Assembly: GCA_023386885.1 (NCBI GenBank)
Contig: JAEWIX010000097.1
Span: forward strand, 1-26,010
Source: Pseudomonadota bacterium
GTDB lineage: Bacteria; Pseudomonadota; Alphaproteobacteria; Rhizobiales; Xanthobacteraceae
Length of the DNA: 26,010 nucleotides
Direction of reading: 5' to 3'
The position numbers and the translations under genes were made by a program. Below the pieces are notes generated by a model. That model saw only the letters and a program-made list of their open reading frames with translations. It did no database searches and was not told the origin of the DNA. Below are positions 1 through 8,175 of this stretch, piece by piece. Every line of letters begins with the position of its first letter. The stretch's first letter is position 1.

Positions 1-95
1 GGGGCGAGCTACCCTTGCCTCGAAGGATGACACCCCGGCCGTCGCCCCTTCGAGGCTCGGCGTGAAGAACGCCTCGCACCTCAGGGTGACGGCAT
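1..95. repeat. Dispersed intergenic repeat, copy A (inverted pair, cut by window start)
   Basis: Two units of an intergenic repeat lie in opposite orientation. Positions 18-31 hold the tail of one unit (CCTCGAAGGATGAC). Positions 47-90 hold a full unit in reverse, running from CCTTCGAGG to CACCTCAGGGTGAC. The same end blocks recur near 15366-15448 and 18320-18366. The pair lies just downstream of argC and could fold into RNA in its 3' untranslated region. I recall this block being widespread between genes in Bradyrhizobium relatives; that is memory, not a search. Confidence 0.75.
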
Positions 96-119
96 CCGAT
101 TCAATTTCGATTGACCGTG

Positions 120-1118
120 CTACCGCAGCCCCGTGCTGTCCGGGAAACCCAGCATCAGCCGCATGTTCTGCACCGCGGCACCCGACGCGCCCTTGCCGAG
201 ATTGTCGAGCCGCGCCACCAGCACCGCCTGCCGCAGCGCTTCATTGGCGAACACGTAAAGCTCCAGCTTATTGCTCTCGTTCAACGCTTCCGGCTCGATG
301 CGCCCGCCCTTCGCGGCGGAGTTGTCGAGCGGCATCACCTTGACGTAGTTGCTTCCAGCATAGCGCTTCGTCAGCGCGCCATGGATATCCGCGCCGCTCG
401 GCTGGCCCGGCAGCGGATCGAGATGCAGCGGCACCGACACCAGCATGCCCTGCCGGAAGTTGCCGACCGACGGCACGAAGATCGGCCGCCGCGTCAGGTT
501 CGCATAACGCTGCGTCTCCGGCAGATGCTTGTGCTGCAAGCCGAGGCCATAGAGTTCGAACGCCGGCGCGGAGCCGTTTTCGAAACTCTCGATCATCGAC
601 TTGCCGCCGCCGGAATAGCCGCTCACCGCATTGATGGTGACGGGGTAGTCGGCGGGCAGCAGCCCGGCATCGACCAGCGGCCGCAGCAGCGCGATGCCGC
701 CGGTGGGATAACAACCCGGATTGGCCACCTTGCGCGCATGGCGGATTTTATCGGCCTGATCCGGCGCAAGTTCGGGAAAGCCGTAGGTCCAGTCCGGTGC
801 GACGCGAAACGCAGTCGAGGCGTCCAGCACTTTCGGCGCGGCATTGCCCATGGTGTCGATCAGCGCGACGGTTTCCTTCGCCGCATCGTCCGGCAGGCAG
901 AGGATGACGAGATCGACCTCGGCCATCAGCGCCTGCTTGGCGGCGGGGTCCTTGCGCTTGTTGGGATCGATGCTGCGCACCGCGATGTCGCCGAGCTGAT
1001 CGAGCCGCTCGCGAATGCCGAGCCCGGTGGTTCCCGACGCACCGTCGACAAAGACGGACGGTTTCACGGCGGCCTGCGGCACCTTGCCCTGCATCTGGCT
1101 GGTTTCGGACATGGTCAT
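120..1118 (-). CDS. argC: N-acetyl-gamma-glutamyl-phosphate reductase
   Basis: This enzyme reduces N-acetyl-glutamyl-5-phosphate to N-acetylglutamate semialdehyde with NADPH, the third step of arginine synthesis in the cytosol. The 332-residue product has the GASGTTG nucleotide-binding loop near residues 26-32 and the active-site cysteine C136 in ANPGCYPTG. It belongs to the shorter ArgC class common in alphaproteobacteria. I chose ATG 1118 because AAGGAG lies 6 bases upstream. A TTG at 1133 in the same frame would put the start in front of that ribosome binding site. It is 11 bases downstream of the paiB-like stop and its Shine-Dalgarno reaches that stop codon, so the two are probably cotranscribed and translationally coupled. 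I am confident in the function. Confidence 0.93.
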   Translation of the reverse strand: MTMSETSQMQGKVPQAAVKPSVFVDGASGTTGLGIRERLDQLGDIAVRSIDPNKRKDPAAKQALMAEVDLVILCLPDDAAKETVALIDTMGNAAPKVLDASTAFRVAPDWTYGFPELAPDQADKIRHARKVANPGCYPTGGIALLRPLVDAGLLPADYPVTINAVSGYSGGGKSMIESFENGSAPAFELYGLGLQHKHLPETQRYANLTRRPIFVPSVGNFRQGMLVSVPLHLDPLPGQPSGADIHGALTKRYAGSNYVKVMPLDNSAAKGGRIEPEALNESNKLELYVFANEALRQAVLVARLDNLGKGASGAAVQNMRLMLGFPDSTGLR

Positions 1119-1129
1119 CGTTCGCTCCT

Positions 1130-1798
1130 TCAATCCGCAGCGCCGCTGACAGCGGCGTCGGTGTTGTAGTCCAGTTGCGGCCGCAGCGCGACCATCCGTT
1201 CGGCAAGCGTTTGCGCGTTCGTATCGGGTCGCGACGCCAGCGCATCGGCGACGGCGACGTGATCGGCATCCGACTTATGCTGGTTCAACTTGAAGCTGCC
1301 GTGAATGTCCTCCACCGTCATCACCAGTCCGACAATGCCGTTCTGCATCGCCTTCAAACGTCCCGCCGTCATCTTGGCCGTGGTCCATGGCCGCTTCGGC
1401 GCCAGCCGTGTTTCGAATTTCTCGCTGAGCCGATCGAGATGCTCCGGCAAATCCTGCGCCGGCATCACCTTGACCGGACCCGACAGATGCACCGCCTGAT
1501 AGAGCCACGTCGGCACCTGATCCGGCGAGACGTACCAATCTGCCGAGACATAGGCATCCGCGCCGGTCACTGCCATCAGCCAATGAGCTTTCCCGTCGGC
1601 AAGCCCGATCAGCGGATTGTTCCGCGCGAGGTGGAACGACAAATGCGGTGTGCCGTCGCCGGCATAGTCGACGCAGAACGGGACCGGCGACGCCACCGGG
1701 ACGTGGCCATCATGCGCGCAGACGAGTCCAAAGCCGCGCGCCTCGGCGAACGCGAAACTCGCGGCACGATCAGTCTTGAACAGAGGCGGCGTATGCAT
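1130..1798 (-). CDS. PaiB-family FMN-binding negative regulator
   Basis: The 222-residue product matches the PaiB family, described as FMN-binding transcriptional regulators in Bacillus (repression of sporulation and protease genes) and related in fold to split-barrel flavin proteins. Family hallmarks visible are the N-terminal MHTPPLF with a nearby region on the VPFCVD pattern, HLARNNP, the segment ADAYVSADWYVSPDQVPTWLY, and the C-terminal region where KQ/LN.. residues follow the conserved IVGLVMTVEDIHGSFKLNQHKS block. Start ATG 1798 has AAGGAG 6 bases upstream. The gene directly precedes argC. Whether it acts as a DNA regulator or as a flavin enzyme here is not decidable from sequence; no helix-turn-helix is evident. 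Confidence 0.85.
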   Translation of the reverse strand: MHTPPLFKTDRAASFAFAEARGFGLVCAHDGHVPVASPVPFCVDYAGDGTPHLSFHLARNNPLIGLADGKAHWLMAVTGADAYVSADWYVSPDQVPTWLYQAVHLSGPVKVMPAQDLPEHLDRLSEKFETRLAPKRPWTTAKMTAGRLKAMQNGIVGLVMTVEDIHGSFKLNQHKSDADHVAVADALASRPDTNAQTLAERMVALRPQLDYNTDAAVSGAAD

Positions 1799-1895
1799 CG
1801 GTGTCTCCTTCGGCTCTCGTAAAAGCCGCCGGGACCAGATCACGCGATGTCAAAGGAAACTGCCGCGGATCGGATCCGGCGGCAGGGGCGACGAC

Positions 1896-2057
1896 TTAAG
1901 CGCAGACGTCCGCCCATACCGCGACGATACGGCGGCGGGCTCGGGCGTTGGCGCTGGTGAAAACGTCGATCATGGCGTCGTCGTATGTCCGGTTCAGCGA
2001 TCCGTCAAGAGCGGCCTCGTCGGATCTGATATCAGAGAAGGCTCCAGACCCATTCAA
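1896..2057 (-). CDS. Possible small ORF after dedA (doubtful)
   Basis: A 53-codon frame runs from TTG 2057 to TAA 1896, overlapping the 3' end of the DedA gene in another frame. An internal ATG at 1973 would give 25 residues ending RRRIVAVWADVCA. The amino acid composition is less arginine/alanine-biased than a typical shadow frame, but I see no ribosome binding site before either start and do not recognise the product. It may be chance or a remnant. It occupies most of the gap between the dedA-like and paiB-like genes, where the paiB promoter should also lie. Confidence 0.15.
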   Translation of the reverse strand: MNGSGAFSDIRSDEAALDGSLNRTYDDAMIDVFTSANARARRRIVAVWADVCA

Positions 2058-2562
2058 TCAGGCGCGACGCCACGTCGCCGAACACCAGCAGCACCGCCGA
2101 CCAGATGAACGCCGACACGAAATTGGCGATCTGAAAGTGCCAGTACGGCATCTCGAAAATGCCGGCGGCCAGCGGCACCGAGGCGCGCAGCGGCCCAAAA
2201 AAACGGCCGATGAAGATGCCCGGCACGCCCCATTTCTTCACGAAGGCCGCGCCCTGCGGCAGCAGGTGCGGATAGCGCGACAGCGGCCAGACCGTCGCGA
2301 CACGGTCCTTGAAGGTGAGCCCGATCCAGTAGGACAGCCAATCGCCGAGCGCCGCACCGACGGCGCCCGCCACCCAGACCGGCCAGAAATCGATGCCGCC
2401 CGGCCCCAGCATCGCGCCGATCGCCACCAGCACGCCCCACGCCGGCACTAACAGCGAAATGAAGGCGAGCGATTCACCGAACGCCAGCACCAGCACCAGC
2501 GGCGCGGCCCAGGCCTGATGGAGACGCACGAAGGCGATCAGATCGTGCGCGTAGCCTTCCAT
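2032..2562 (-). CDS. DedA-family (VTT domain) inner-membrane protein
   Basis: The 176-residue product is an integral membrane protein of the DedA / SNARE-associated family, thought to act in phospholipid transport and envelope homeostasis. Visible are the early hydrophobic segment with the acidic FGESLAFISLLVP motif near residues 27-39, GDWLSYWIG near 75, and the family signature FIGRFFGPLRASVPLAAG near residues 116-133, whose arginines are functionally important in characterised members. Several hydrophobic helices follow. ATG 2562 was chosen over TTG 2565 because AAAGG lies 7 bases before it. The precise substrate is unknown. It is transcribed divergently from the small membrane protein at 2725. 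Confidence 0.88.
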   Translation of the reverse strand: MEGYAHDLIAFVRLHQAWAAPLVLVLAFGESLAFISLLVPAWGVLVAIGAMLGPGGIDFWPVWVAGAVGAALGDWLSYWIGLTFKDRVATVWPLSRYPHLLPQGAAFVKKWGVPGIFIGRFFGPLRASVPLAAGIFEMPYWHFQIANFVSAFIWSAVLLVFGDVASRLIEWVWSLL

Positions 2563-2724
2563 CAAACCGCCTTTCGTGGATCGCGTGCGAAAAGCCCACC
2601 ATCCGGTTGAACCTTTTTACAGTTGCGCACGTCGAAAGCTGGGTATTTCTGTACCTGTCCCGAATTGCCGGTCTCACCCGACTCCGACATTCCAAACCTA
2701 TATTGAAATCAAAGGATAAATTGA

Positions 2725-3093
2725 ATGATTGCGTCAGTGATGATGTGCGCGAGTGTCGTGCTGTTGTTGATTGGTATGTTGGCCGGCGTCGTCATGGGTA
2801 TGCAGCAGGATTTCACGCTGGCGCCCGCTCACGCCCACCTCAATCTGGTCGGCGGCGTGCTGCTGTTCCTGTTCGGCCTGTACTACCGTGTGGTGCCGGC
2901 CGCCGGTCGTCTCACAATGGCCAAGGTGCAGGGTTGGCTGCATATCGTCGGCGCAATCGTGTTTCCTGCCGGGATCGCGTTGGTCACGCTGAAGGGACAC
3001 AGTTACGTCGCGGCCCCCATCGTCGGCTCGCTGATCGTGGTCGTCGCGACGGCGCTGTTCGCCACCATCGTGTTCCGGACCGCGCAGAGCTGA
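2725..3093 (+). CDS. Small four-helix membrane protein with HAHLN motif
   Basis: The 122-residue product has four hydrophobic segments, about residues 3-25, 38-58, 68-89 and 94-117. The motif APAHAHLNLVGG at residues 34-44 places H36 and H38 at the start of helix 2, with H73 in helix 3. This resembles the first heme-ligand region of heme-copper oxidase subunit I and related small membrane proteins, so heme or metal binding is possible but not shown. AAAGGA lies 8 bases before the ATG. The gene stands alone, divergent from dedA and upstream of parE. It has no recognised symbol. Confidence 0.8.
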   Translation: MIASVMMCASVVLLLIGMLAGVVMGMQQDFTLAPAHAHLNLVGGVLLFLFGLYYRVVPAAGRLTMAKVQGWLHIVGAIVFPAGIALVTLKGHSYVAAPIVGSLIVVVATALFATIVFRTAQS

Positions 3094-3101
3094 CCACCCT
3101 G

Positions 3102-3116
3102 GTGCGGGAACCGCAC
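3102..3116 (+). terminator. Weak hairpin after the HAHLN membrane protein gene
   Basis: GTGCGG (3102-3107) and CCGCAC (3111-3116) form a perfect 6-bp stem with a GAA loop, 8 bases after the stop codon at 3093. No run of T follows, so it could be a Rho-assisted or weak terminator, or merely a 3' stabilising hairpin. Confidence 0.3.
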
Positions 3117-3193
3117 GTCCGCTTCCCACGTCCTTGCAATCTTGCCGGGACGGTCACAATTGCGACCCCAACCGTGGCATAGTCAGGCCAGCG

Positions 3194-3214
3194 ATTCGCA
3201 CTTTGATTGCGAAT
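3194..3214 (+). promoter_or_regulatory. Inverted repeat in the parE leader
   Basis: ATTCGCA at 3194-3200 is mirrored exactly by TGCGAAT at 3208-3214, with a 7-base spacer. It lies 30 bases upstream of the proposed parE start. It could be an operator for a dimeric regulator or a 5' leader hairpin. The surrounding 30 bases are AT-rich compared with the window, as expected for a promoter region, but I could not place -35 and -10 boxes with confidence. Confidence 0.4.
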
Positions 3215-3243
3215 ATTTTACTTCAATAACGACGAATAAAACA

Positions 3244-5277
<2,034 letters not shown>

Positions 5278-5330
5278 AAATTCGGGCCGCGCGGCCGCCG
5301 ACCCAACACCAGAAAAACGGAGCATCGCCG

Positions 5331-6101
5331 ATGGCCCCTCACCTGTTCGATCTGTCCGGCAAGGTCGCGGTGGTCACCGGCGGCAATGGCGGCATCGGCC
5401 TCGGCATGGCGCGCGGCTTCGCCGCGTGCGGCGCGACCGTGGTGATCGTCGGGCGCAACGCCGGTAAATCCGCTGCGGCGGTCAAAACCATCGAAAGCGA
5501 CGGCGGCAAGGCTCTCGCACTTGAGGCCGACGTCACCGACACGGCGGCTGTCGTGGAGTTGGCGAAGCGCATTCAACGCGACCTCATCGGCGCCGATATT
5601 CTCGTCAACAACGCCGGCATCAACATCCGCAAACCGCCGCACGAGATGTCGCTCGACGAATGGAAACAGGTGATCGACACCAACCTGACCAGCGCCTTCG
5701 TGTGCTCGCAGGCGTTTCATCCGGCGATGAAAGCCAAGGGCGGCGGCAAGATCATCAACATCGGATCGATGCTGTCGATCTTCGGCGCCAGCTTCGCGCC
5801 GGCCTATGCCGCGAGCAAAGGCGGCATCGTGCAGTTCACCCGCTCCTGCGCCGTCGCCTGGGCGCCCGACAACATTCAGGTCAACGCCATCCTGCCCGGC
5901 TGGATCGACACCGAACTGACGCAGCGCGCGCGGATCGATGTTGCGGGATTGCACGACAGGGTGCTCGCGCGAACGCCCGCCGCGCGCTGGGGCGTGCCCG
6001 GCGATTTCGCCGGCATCGCTGCCTTCCTCGGCTCCAGTGCATCCGACTTCGTCACCGGCACCGCCATCCCGGTCGACGGCGGTTATTCGATCGCGGGCTG
6101 A
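5331..6101 (+). CDS. Short-chain dehydrogenase/reductase (gluconate/glucose dehydrogenase-like)
   Basis: The 256-residue product is a classical SDR oxidoreductase. The Rossmann nucleotide loop TGGNGGIG lies at residues 16-23, NNAG at 93-96, and the catalytic tetrad is N118, S146, Y159 and K163 (in SFAPAYAASKGG). The C-terminal VTGTAIPVDGGYS is typical. Overall pattern is closest to 2-deoxy-D-gluconate 3-dehydrogenase and gluconate 5-dehydrogenase-type SDRs, but substrate cannot be fixed from motifs. ACGGAG lies 8 bases before the ATG. It follows parE by 53 bases on the same strand; a 12-bp self-palindrome (5285-5296) lies in the gap, without a T tract. Confidence 0.85.
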   Translation: MAPHLFDLSGKVAVVTGGNGGIGLGMARGFAACGATVVIVGRNAGKSAAAVKTIESDGGKALALEADVTDTAAVVELAKRIQRDLIGADILVNNAGINIRKPPHEMSLDEWKQVIDTNLTSAFVCSQAFHPAMKAKGGGKIINIGSMLSIFGASFAPAYAASKGGIVQFTRSCAVAWAPDNIQVNAILPGWIDTELTQRARIDVAGLHDRVLARTPAARWGVPGDFAGIAAFLGSSASDFVTGTAIPVDGGYSIAG

Positions 6102-6131
6102 TTCTTCTCGTATATCCTGAAAAGGAAAATA

Positions 6132-6160
6132 CCGACCGCACCTCCCGGAGATGTGGTCGG
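6132..6160 (-). terminator. Rho-independent terminator of the fasciclin gene
   Basis: CCGACCGCA (6132-6140) pairs with TGTGGTCGG (6152-6160) with a single G-U pair, and the loop can pair further as CTCC/GGAG (6142-6145 with 6147-6150). On the minus strand the stem is followed by TATTTTCCTTTT, a convincing T-rich tail. It lies 16 bases beyond the fasciclin stop codon. On the plus strand no T tract follows, so it serves the convergent SDR gene poorly. Confidence 0.7.
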
Positions 6161-6176
6161 CGAGATTCCTGTGCCG

Positions 6177-6734
6177 TTAGCTCGCCGGCAACAGTACCTT
6201 GTCGATAACGTGGATGACGCCGTTCGACTGCTTGACGTCGGCGATGGTCACGGTGGCGACACCACCCTTCTCATCGGTCAGCGTGATTTTGTCGCCCTTC
6301 ATCATGGCCTTGAGCATACAGCCGCCGACCGTCTTCACCGAATGGCTGCCGCCGTCCTTCGCGATCATCTTGCCGATGGCGTCGGACATCACGTCGGCCG
6401 CGACCACATGGCAGGTCAGAATCTTGGTCAGCTTCGCCTTGTTCTCGGGCTTGAGCAGCGTGTCGACGGTGCCGGGCGGCAATGCCGCGAACGCCTCGTT
6501 GGTCGGCGCGAACACCGTGAACGGCCCCTTGCCCGACAGCGTATCGACCAGACCGGCGGCCTTCACCGCCGCGACCAGGGTGGTGTGGTCCTTCGAGTTC
6601 ATGGCGTTCTGGACGATGTTCTTGTTCGCATACATCGCCGCGCCGCCGACCATTGGATTTTTTGCGTAGGCCGCGCCGGTCAAGGCGGTGACGGCGAAGG
6701 TCGCCGCCGCGAGCATCGATACAAACTTGCGCAT
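6177..6734 (-). CDS. Secreted fasciclin (FAS1) domain protein
   Basis: The 185-residue product has a Sec signal peptide (MRKF then a hydrophobic core, cleavage likely after AAYA at residue 24) and one FAS1 domain covering roughly residues 36-183. The two conserved FAS1 boxes are visible: FTVFAPTNEAF at 72-82 and NGVIHVIDKVLLP at 171-183. FAS1 domains mediate adhesion or protein-protein contacts outside the cytoplasm. Start ATG 6734 has AGGGAG 8 bases upstream and is supported by the signal peptide; the open frame extends further upstream into the anti-sigma gene but without coding character. It follows the sigK and anti-sigma genes on the same strand, an arrangement parallel to the mycobacterial SigK regulon, whose main targets MPT70 and MPT83 are also FAS1 proteins. 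Confidence 0.92.
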   Translation of the reverse strand: MRKFVSMLAAATFAVTALTGAAYAKNPMVGGAAMYANKNIVQNAMNSKDHTTLVAAVKAAGLVDTLSGKGPFTVFAPTNEAFAALPPGTVDTLLKPENKAKLTKILTCHVVAADVMSDAIGKMIAKDGGSHSVKTVGGCMLKAMMKGDKITLTDEKGGVATVTIADVKQSNGVIHVIDKVLLPAS

Positions 6735-6785
6735 ATCTGCAACTCCCTGAGTTTTCCAGTCCCTTGCGGACGGGACAGGCGGAGC

Positions 6786-6811
6786 TACGGCAGGCGCTCG
6801 CATGAAGTTTC
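6786..6811 (-). promoter_or_regulatory. Candidate ECF-type promoter for the fasciclin gene
   Basis: On the minus strand GAAACT (6811-6806), a 16-base spacer and CGTA (6789-6786) resemble the GAAC/CGT pattern of many ECF sigma promoters. The -10 element is about 50 bases before the fasciclin start. GAAACT also overlaps a 10-bp palindrome GTTTCGAAAC (6807-6816). The SigK consensus in this group is not known to me and I do not find the same pair before sigK itself, so this is tentative. Confidence 0.3.
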
Positions 6812-6852
6812 GAAACGGGTGAAAAATTATTGCGATCGGGTTCCGCGCCGGA

Positions 6853-7569
6853 TCACAGCGCGCGCAGATCGCCGGACGCCACCACCGGCCCGGTCGGCTT
6901 GCCGGTGGGCGAGCCACCGCGCGGCTCGAGGCTGATGGCGAATAGCGCGCCGGACCCGATCAATGCACGATGGGCTGGCGCAACGGCGAGATGAACATTG
7001 GCGCCGGCCGGGATCACACCCAGCGACACCGGCGGTTCGTTACCCTTGATGATCCACAATTCGAAGTCGCGCCCGGCGGTGCGATCTCCGGCGAGATGCG
7101 ACAATCCGATCTCGCTGGAACGGGCATCGTAAGCCGCAAGATAGCGCACGTCGGTTTTGTCGCCGGCGAGCGCAGCGATCAGGCGCGTATCGGGCGTCGT
7201 GGTCACGGGCTTCAACAAGGGAATCGCGACGGCGATGAAGAAGGCAGCCAGGCTTGCAACGGCAAGGCCGCGCCAGAACGCAAGGCTTTGCAACAGGGTC
7301 GGCTTTCGCCCCGCCGCTGCCCCGCCGCCGAACAAACGTGCGTCGAGCGCCTGCTTCACCGACGTCGGCGGCGCCACCTCGTCGTAGCCGGAATTCAACG
7401 GTGACAGCCGCGCTTCCCACGCCTCGACCAGCCGCGCGAAACCGGCATCGGTCTCGATCCGGCGTGCAAGCGCCTGTCGTTCCTCGGCCGGCAGCACACC
7501 CAGAACGTACTCGGCGGCGACATGATCGTCGCCTCCGGCGTCCGGCGCTCTGTCTTCCCCCGGCGTCAT
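6853..7569 (-). CDS. Anti-sigma factor, RskA/anti-SigK type
   Basis: The 238-residue product should hold the SigK-type sigma factor inactive at the membrane. An N-terminal cytosolic domain (about 14-90, with HVAAEYVLGVLPAEERQALARRI) resembles RskA; no zinc-binding HxxxCxxC is present. One membrane helix lies near residues 100-119, followed by a periplasmic RskA-type C-terminal domain (DFELWIIKGNEPPVSLGVIP..., then FAISLEPRGGSPTGKPTGPVVASG near the end, the standard family ending). I chose ATG 7569, whose ATG overlaps the sigma stop as ATGA. An ATG at 7581 is also possible but abuts the AAGGA sequence. The overlap implies translational coupling to the sigma gene. Confidence 0.9.
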   Translation of the reverse strand: MTPGEDRAPDAGGDDHVAAEYVLGVLPAEERQALARRIETDAGFARLVEAWEARLSPLNSGYDEVAPPTSVKQALDARLFGGGAAAGRKPTLLQSLAFWRGLAVASLAAFFIAVAIPLLKPVTTTPDTRLIAALAGDKTDVRYLAAYDARSSEIGLSHLAGDRTAGRDFELWIIKGNEPPVSLGVIPAGANVHLAVAPAHRALIGSGALFAISLEPRGGSPTGKPTGPVVASGDLRAL

Positions 7570-8120
7570 CGTTCCAGACATTCCTTCAGTTTCATCAGGC
7601 TGCGCCGCAGCCACGTCCGCATCGTATTGAGCGGCACCGAAAACCGTTCGGCAAGCTCAGCGTAACTGTCGCCGTCCAGATAAGCCCCGCGCACGGCCGC
7701 CGCGCGATCGGCTTCGAGTTCTCCGAGGCAGGCACCGAGCCGCTCGCGCTCGCCTTCCGCCACCGCCTGCGCCTCCGGTCCAGGCCGCTTGTCGGCAAGT
7801 TCGGCTGCCTCGTCGATTGCCGCCGTTCGCGGGCCGCGCGCGCGAATGCGCTCGATCGCATGATTGCGCGCGATGGCGACAAGCCAGGAGATCGGACTCA
7901 GCTCTGACACGACGAAGCGGTCGGCCTTGGTCCAGACCTTGACGAATACCTCCTGCAGCGCCTCCTCGGCCTCGGCCCGGTCGGACAAGACACGCAGGCA
8001 CACGCCGAAAAGTTTCGCGTTGGTCGCCCGGTAAAGCAGGTCGAACGCCGCCCGGTCCTTCAGGGAGACGCGGGCAATGAGCTTCGTGATGTCCTGCGAC
8101 GTGAACTGCTGCGGCGCCAT
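7566..8120 (-). CDS. sigK: ECF RNA polymerase sigma factor, SigK-like
   Basis: The 184-residue protein is a group 4 (ECF) sigma factor. Region 2 spans about residues 23-95, with the core-binding and -10 recognition sequence DRAEAEEALQEVFVKVWTKADRF and SWLVAIARNHAIERIRAR. Region 4 spans about 125-180 and has the helix-turn-helix DSYAELAERFSVPLNTMRTWLRRSLMKLKECL. SigK assignment rests on the partner anti-sigma gene of RskA type and the neighbouring fasciclin gene. Only a weak GGTA precedes ATG 8120. The gene lies 55 bases downstream of the FAD monooxygenase on the same strand, with two palindromes between them. The symbol is by family similarity, not orthology proof. Confidence 0.88.
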   Translation of the reverse strand: MAPQQFTSQDITKLIARVSLKDRAAFDLLYRATNAKLFGVCLRVLSDRAEAEEALQEVFVKVWTKADRFVVSELSPISWLVAIARNHAIERIRARGPRTAAIDEAAELADKRPGPEAQAVAEGERERLGACLGELEADRAAAVRGAYLDGDSYAELAERFSVPLNTMRTWLRRSLMKLKECLER

Positions 8121-8148
8121 TACCGATGTAAGCTAACGGCTTCAATGA

Positions 8149-8172
8149 CCATTGCAATGGCCGTCGCGACGG
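8149..8172. promoter_or_regulatory. Two abutting perfect 12-bp palindromes upstream of sigK
   Basis: CCATTGCAATGG (8149-8160) is immediately followed by CCGTCGCGACGG (8161-8172). Each equals its own reverse complement, with no loop bases. They lie in the 55-base gap between the monooxygenase stop and the sigK start, about 30-50 bases before sigK. Zero-loop palindromes suit binding of a dimeric protein better than an RNA hairpin. No regulator is identified. Confidence 0.5.
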
Positions 8173-8175
8173 AAC

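Noticed and set aside
111..1169. Long plus-strand open frame of 352 codons opposite argC
   Set aside because: Rich in arginine, histidine and alanine, lacks a ribosome binding site, and mirrors a well-supported argC gene. A shadow caused by high GC at codon position 3.
2703..2712. TTGAAATCAA resembling a FixK/FNR site before the small membrane protein gene
   Set aside because: Spacing between half sites is 2 bases where the family needs 6, and it lies too close to the start codon.
5285..5296. GGCCGCGCGGCC palindrome after parE as a terminator
   Set aside because: No loop and no T tract; such palindromes are frequent in GC-rich DNA.
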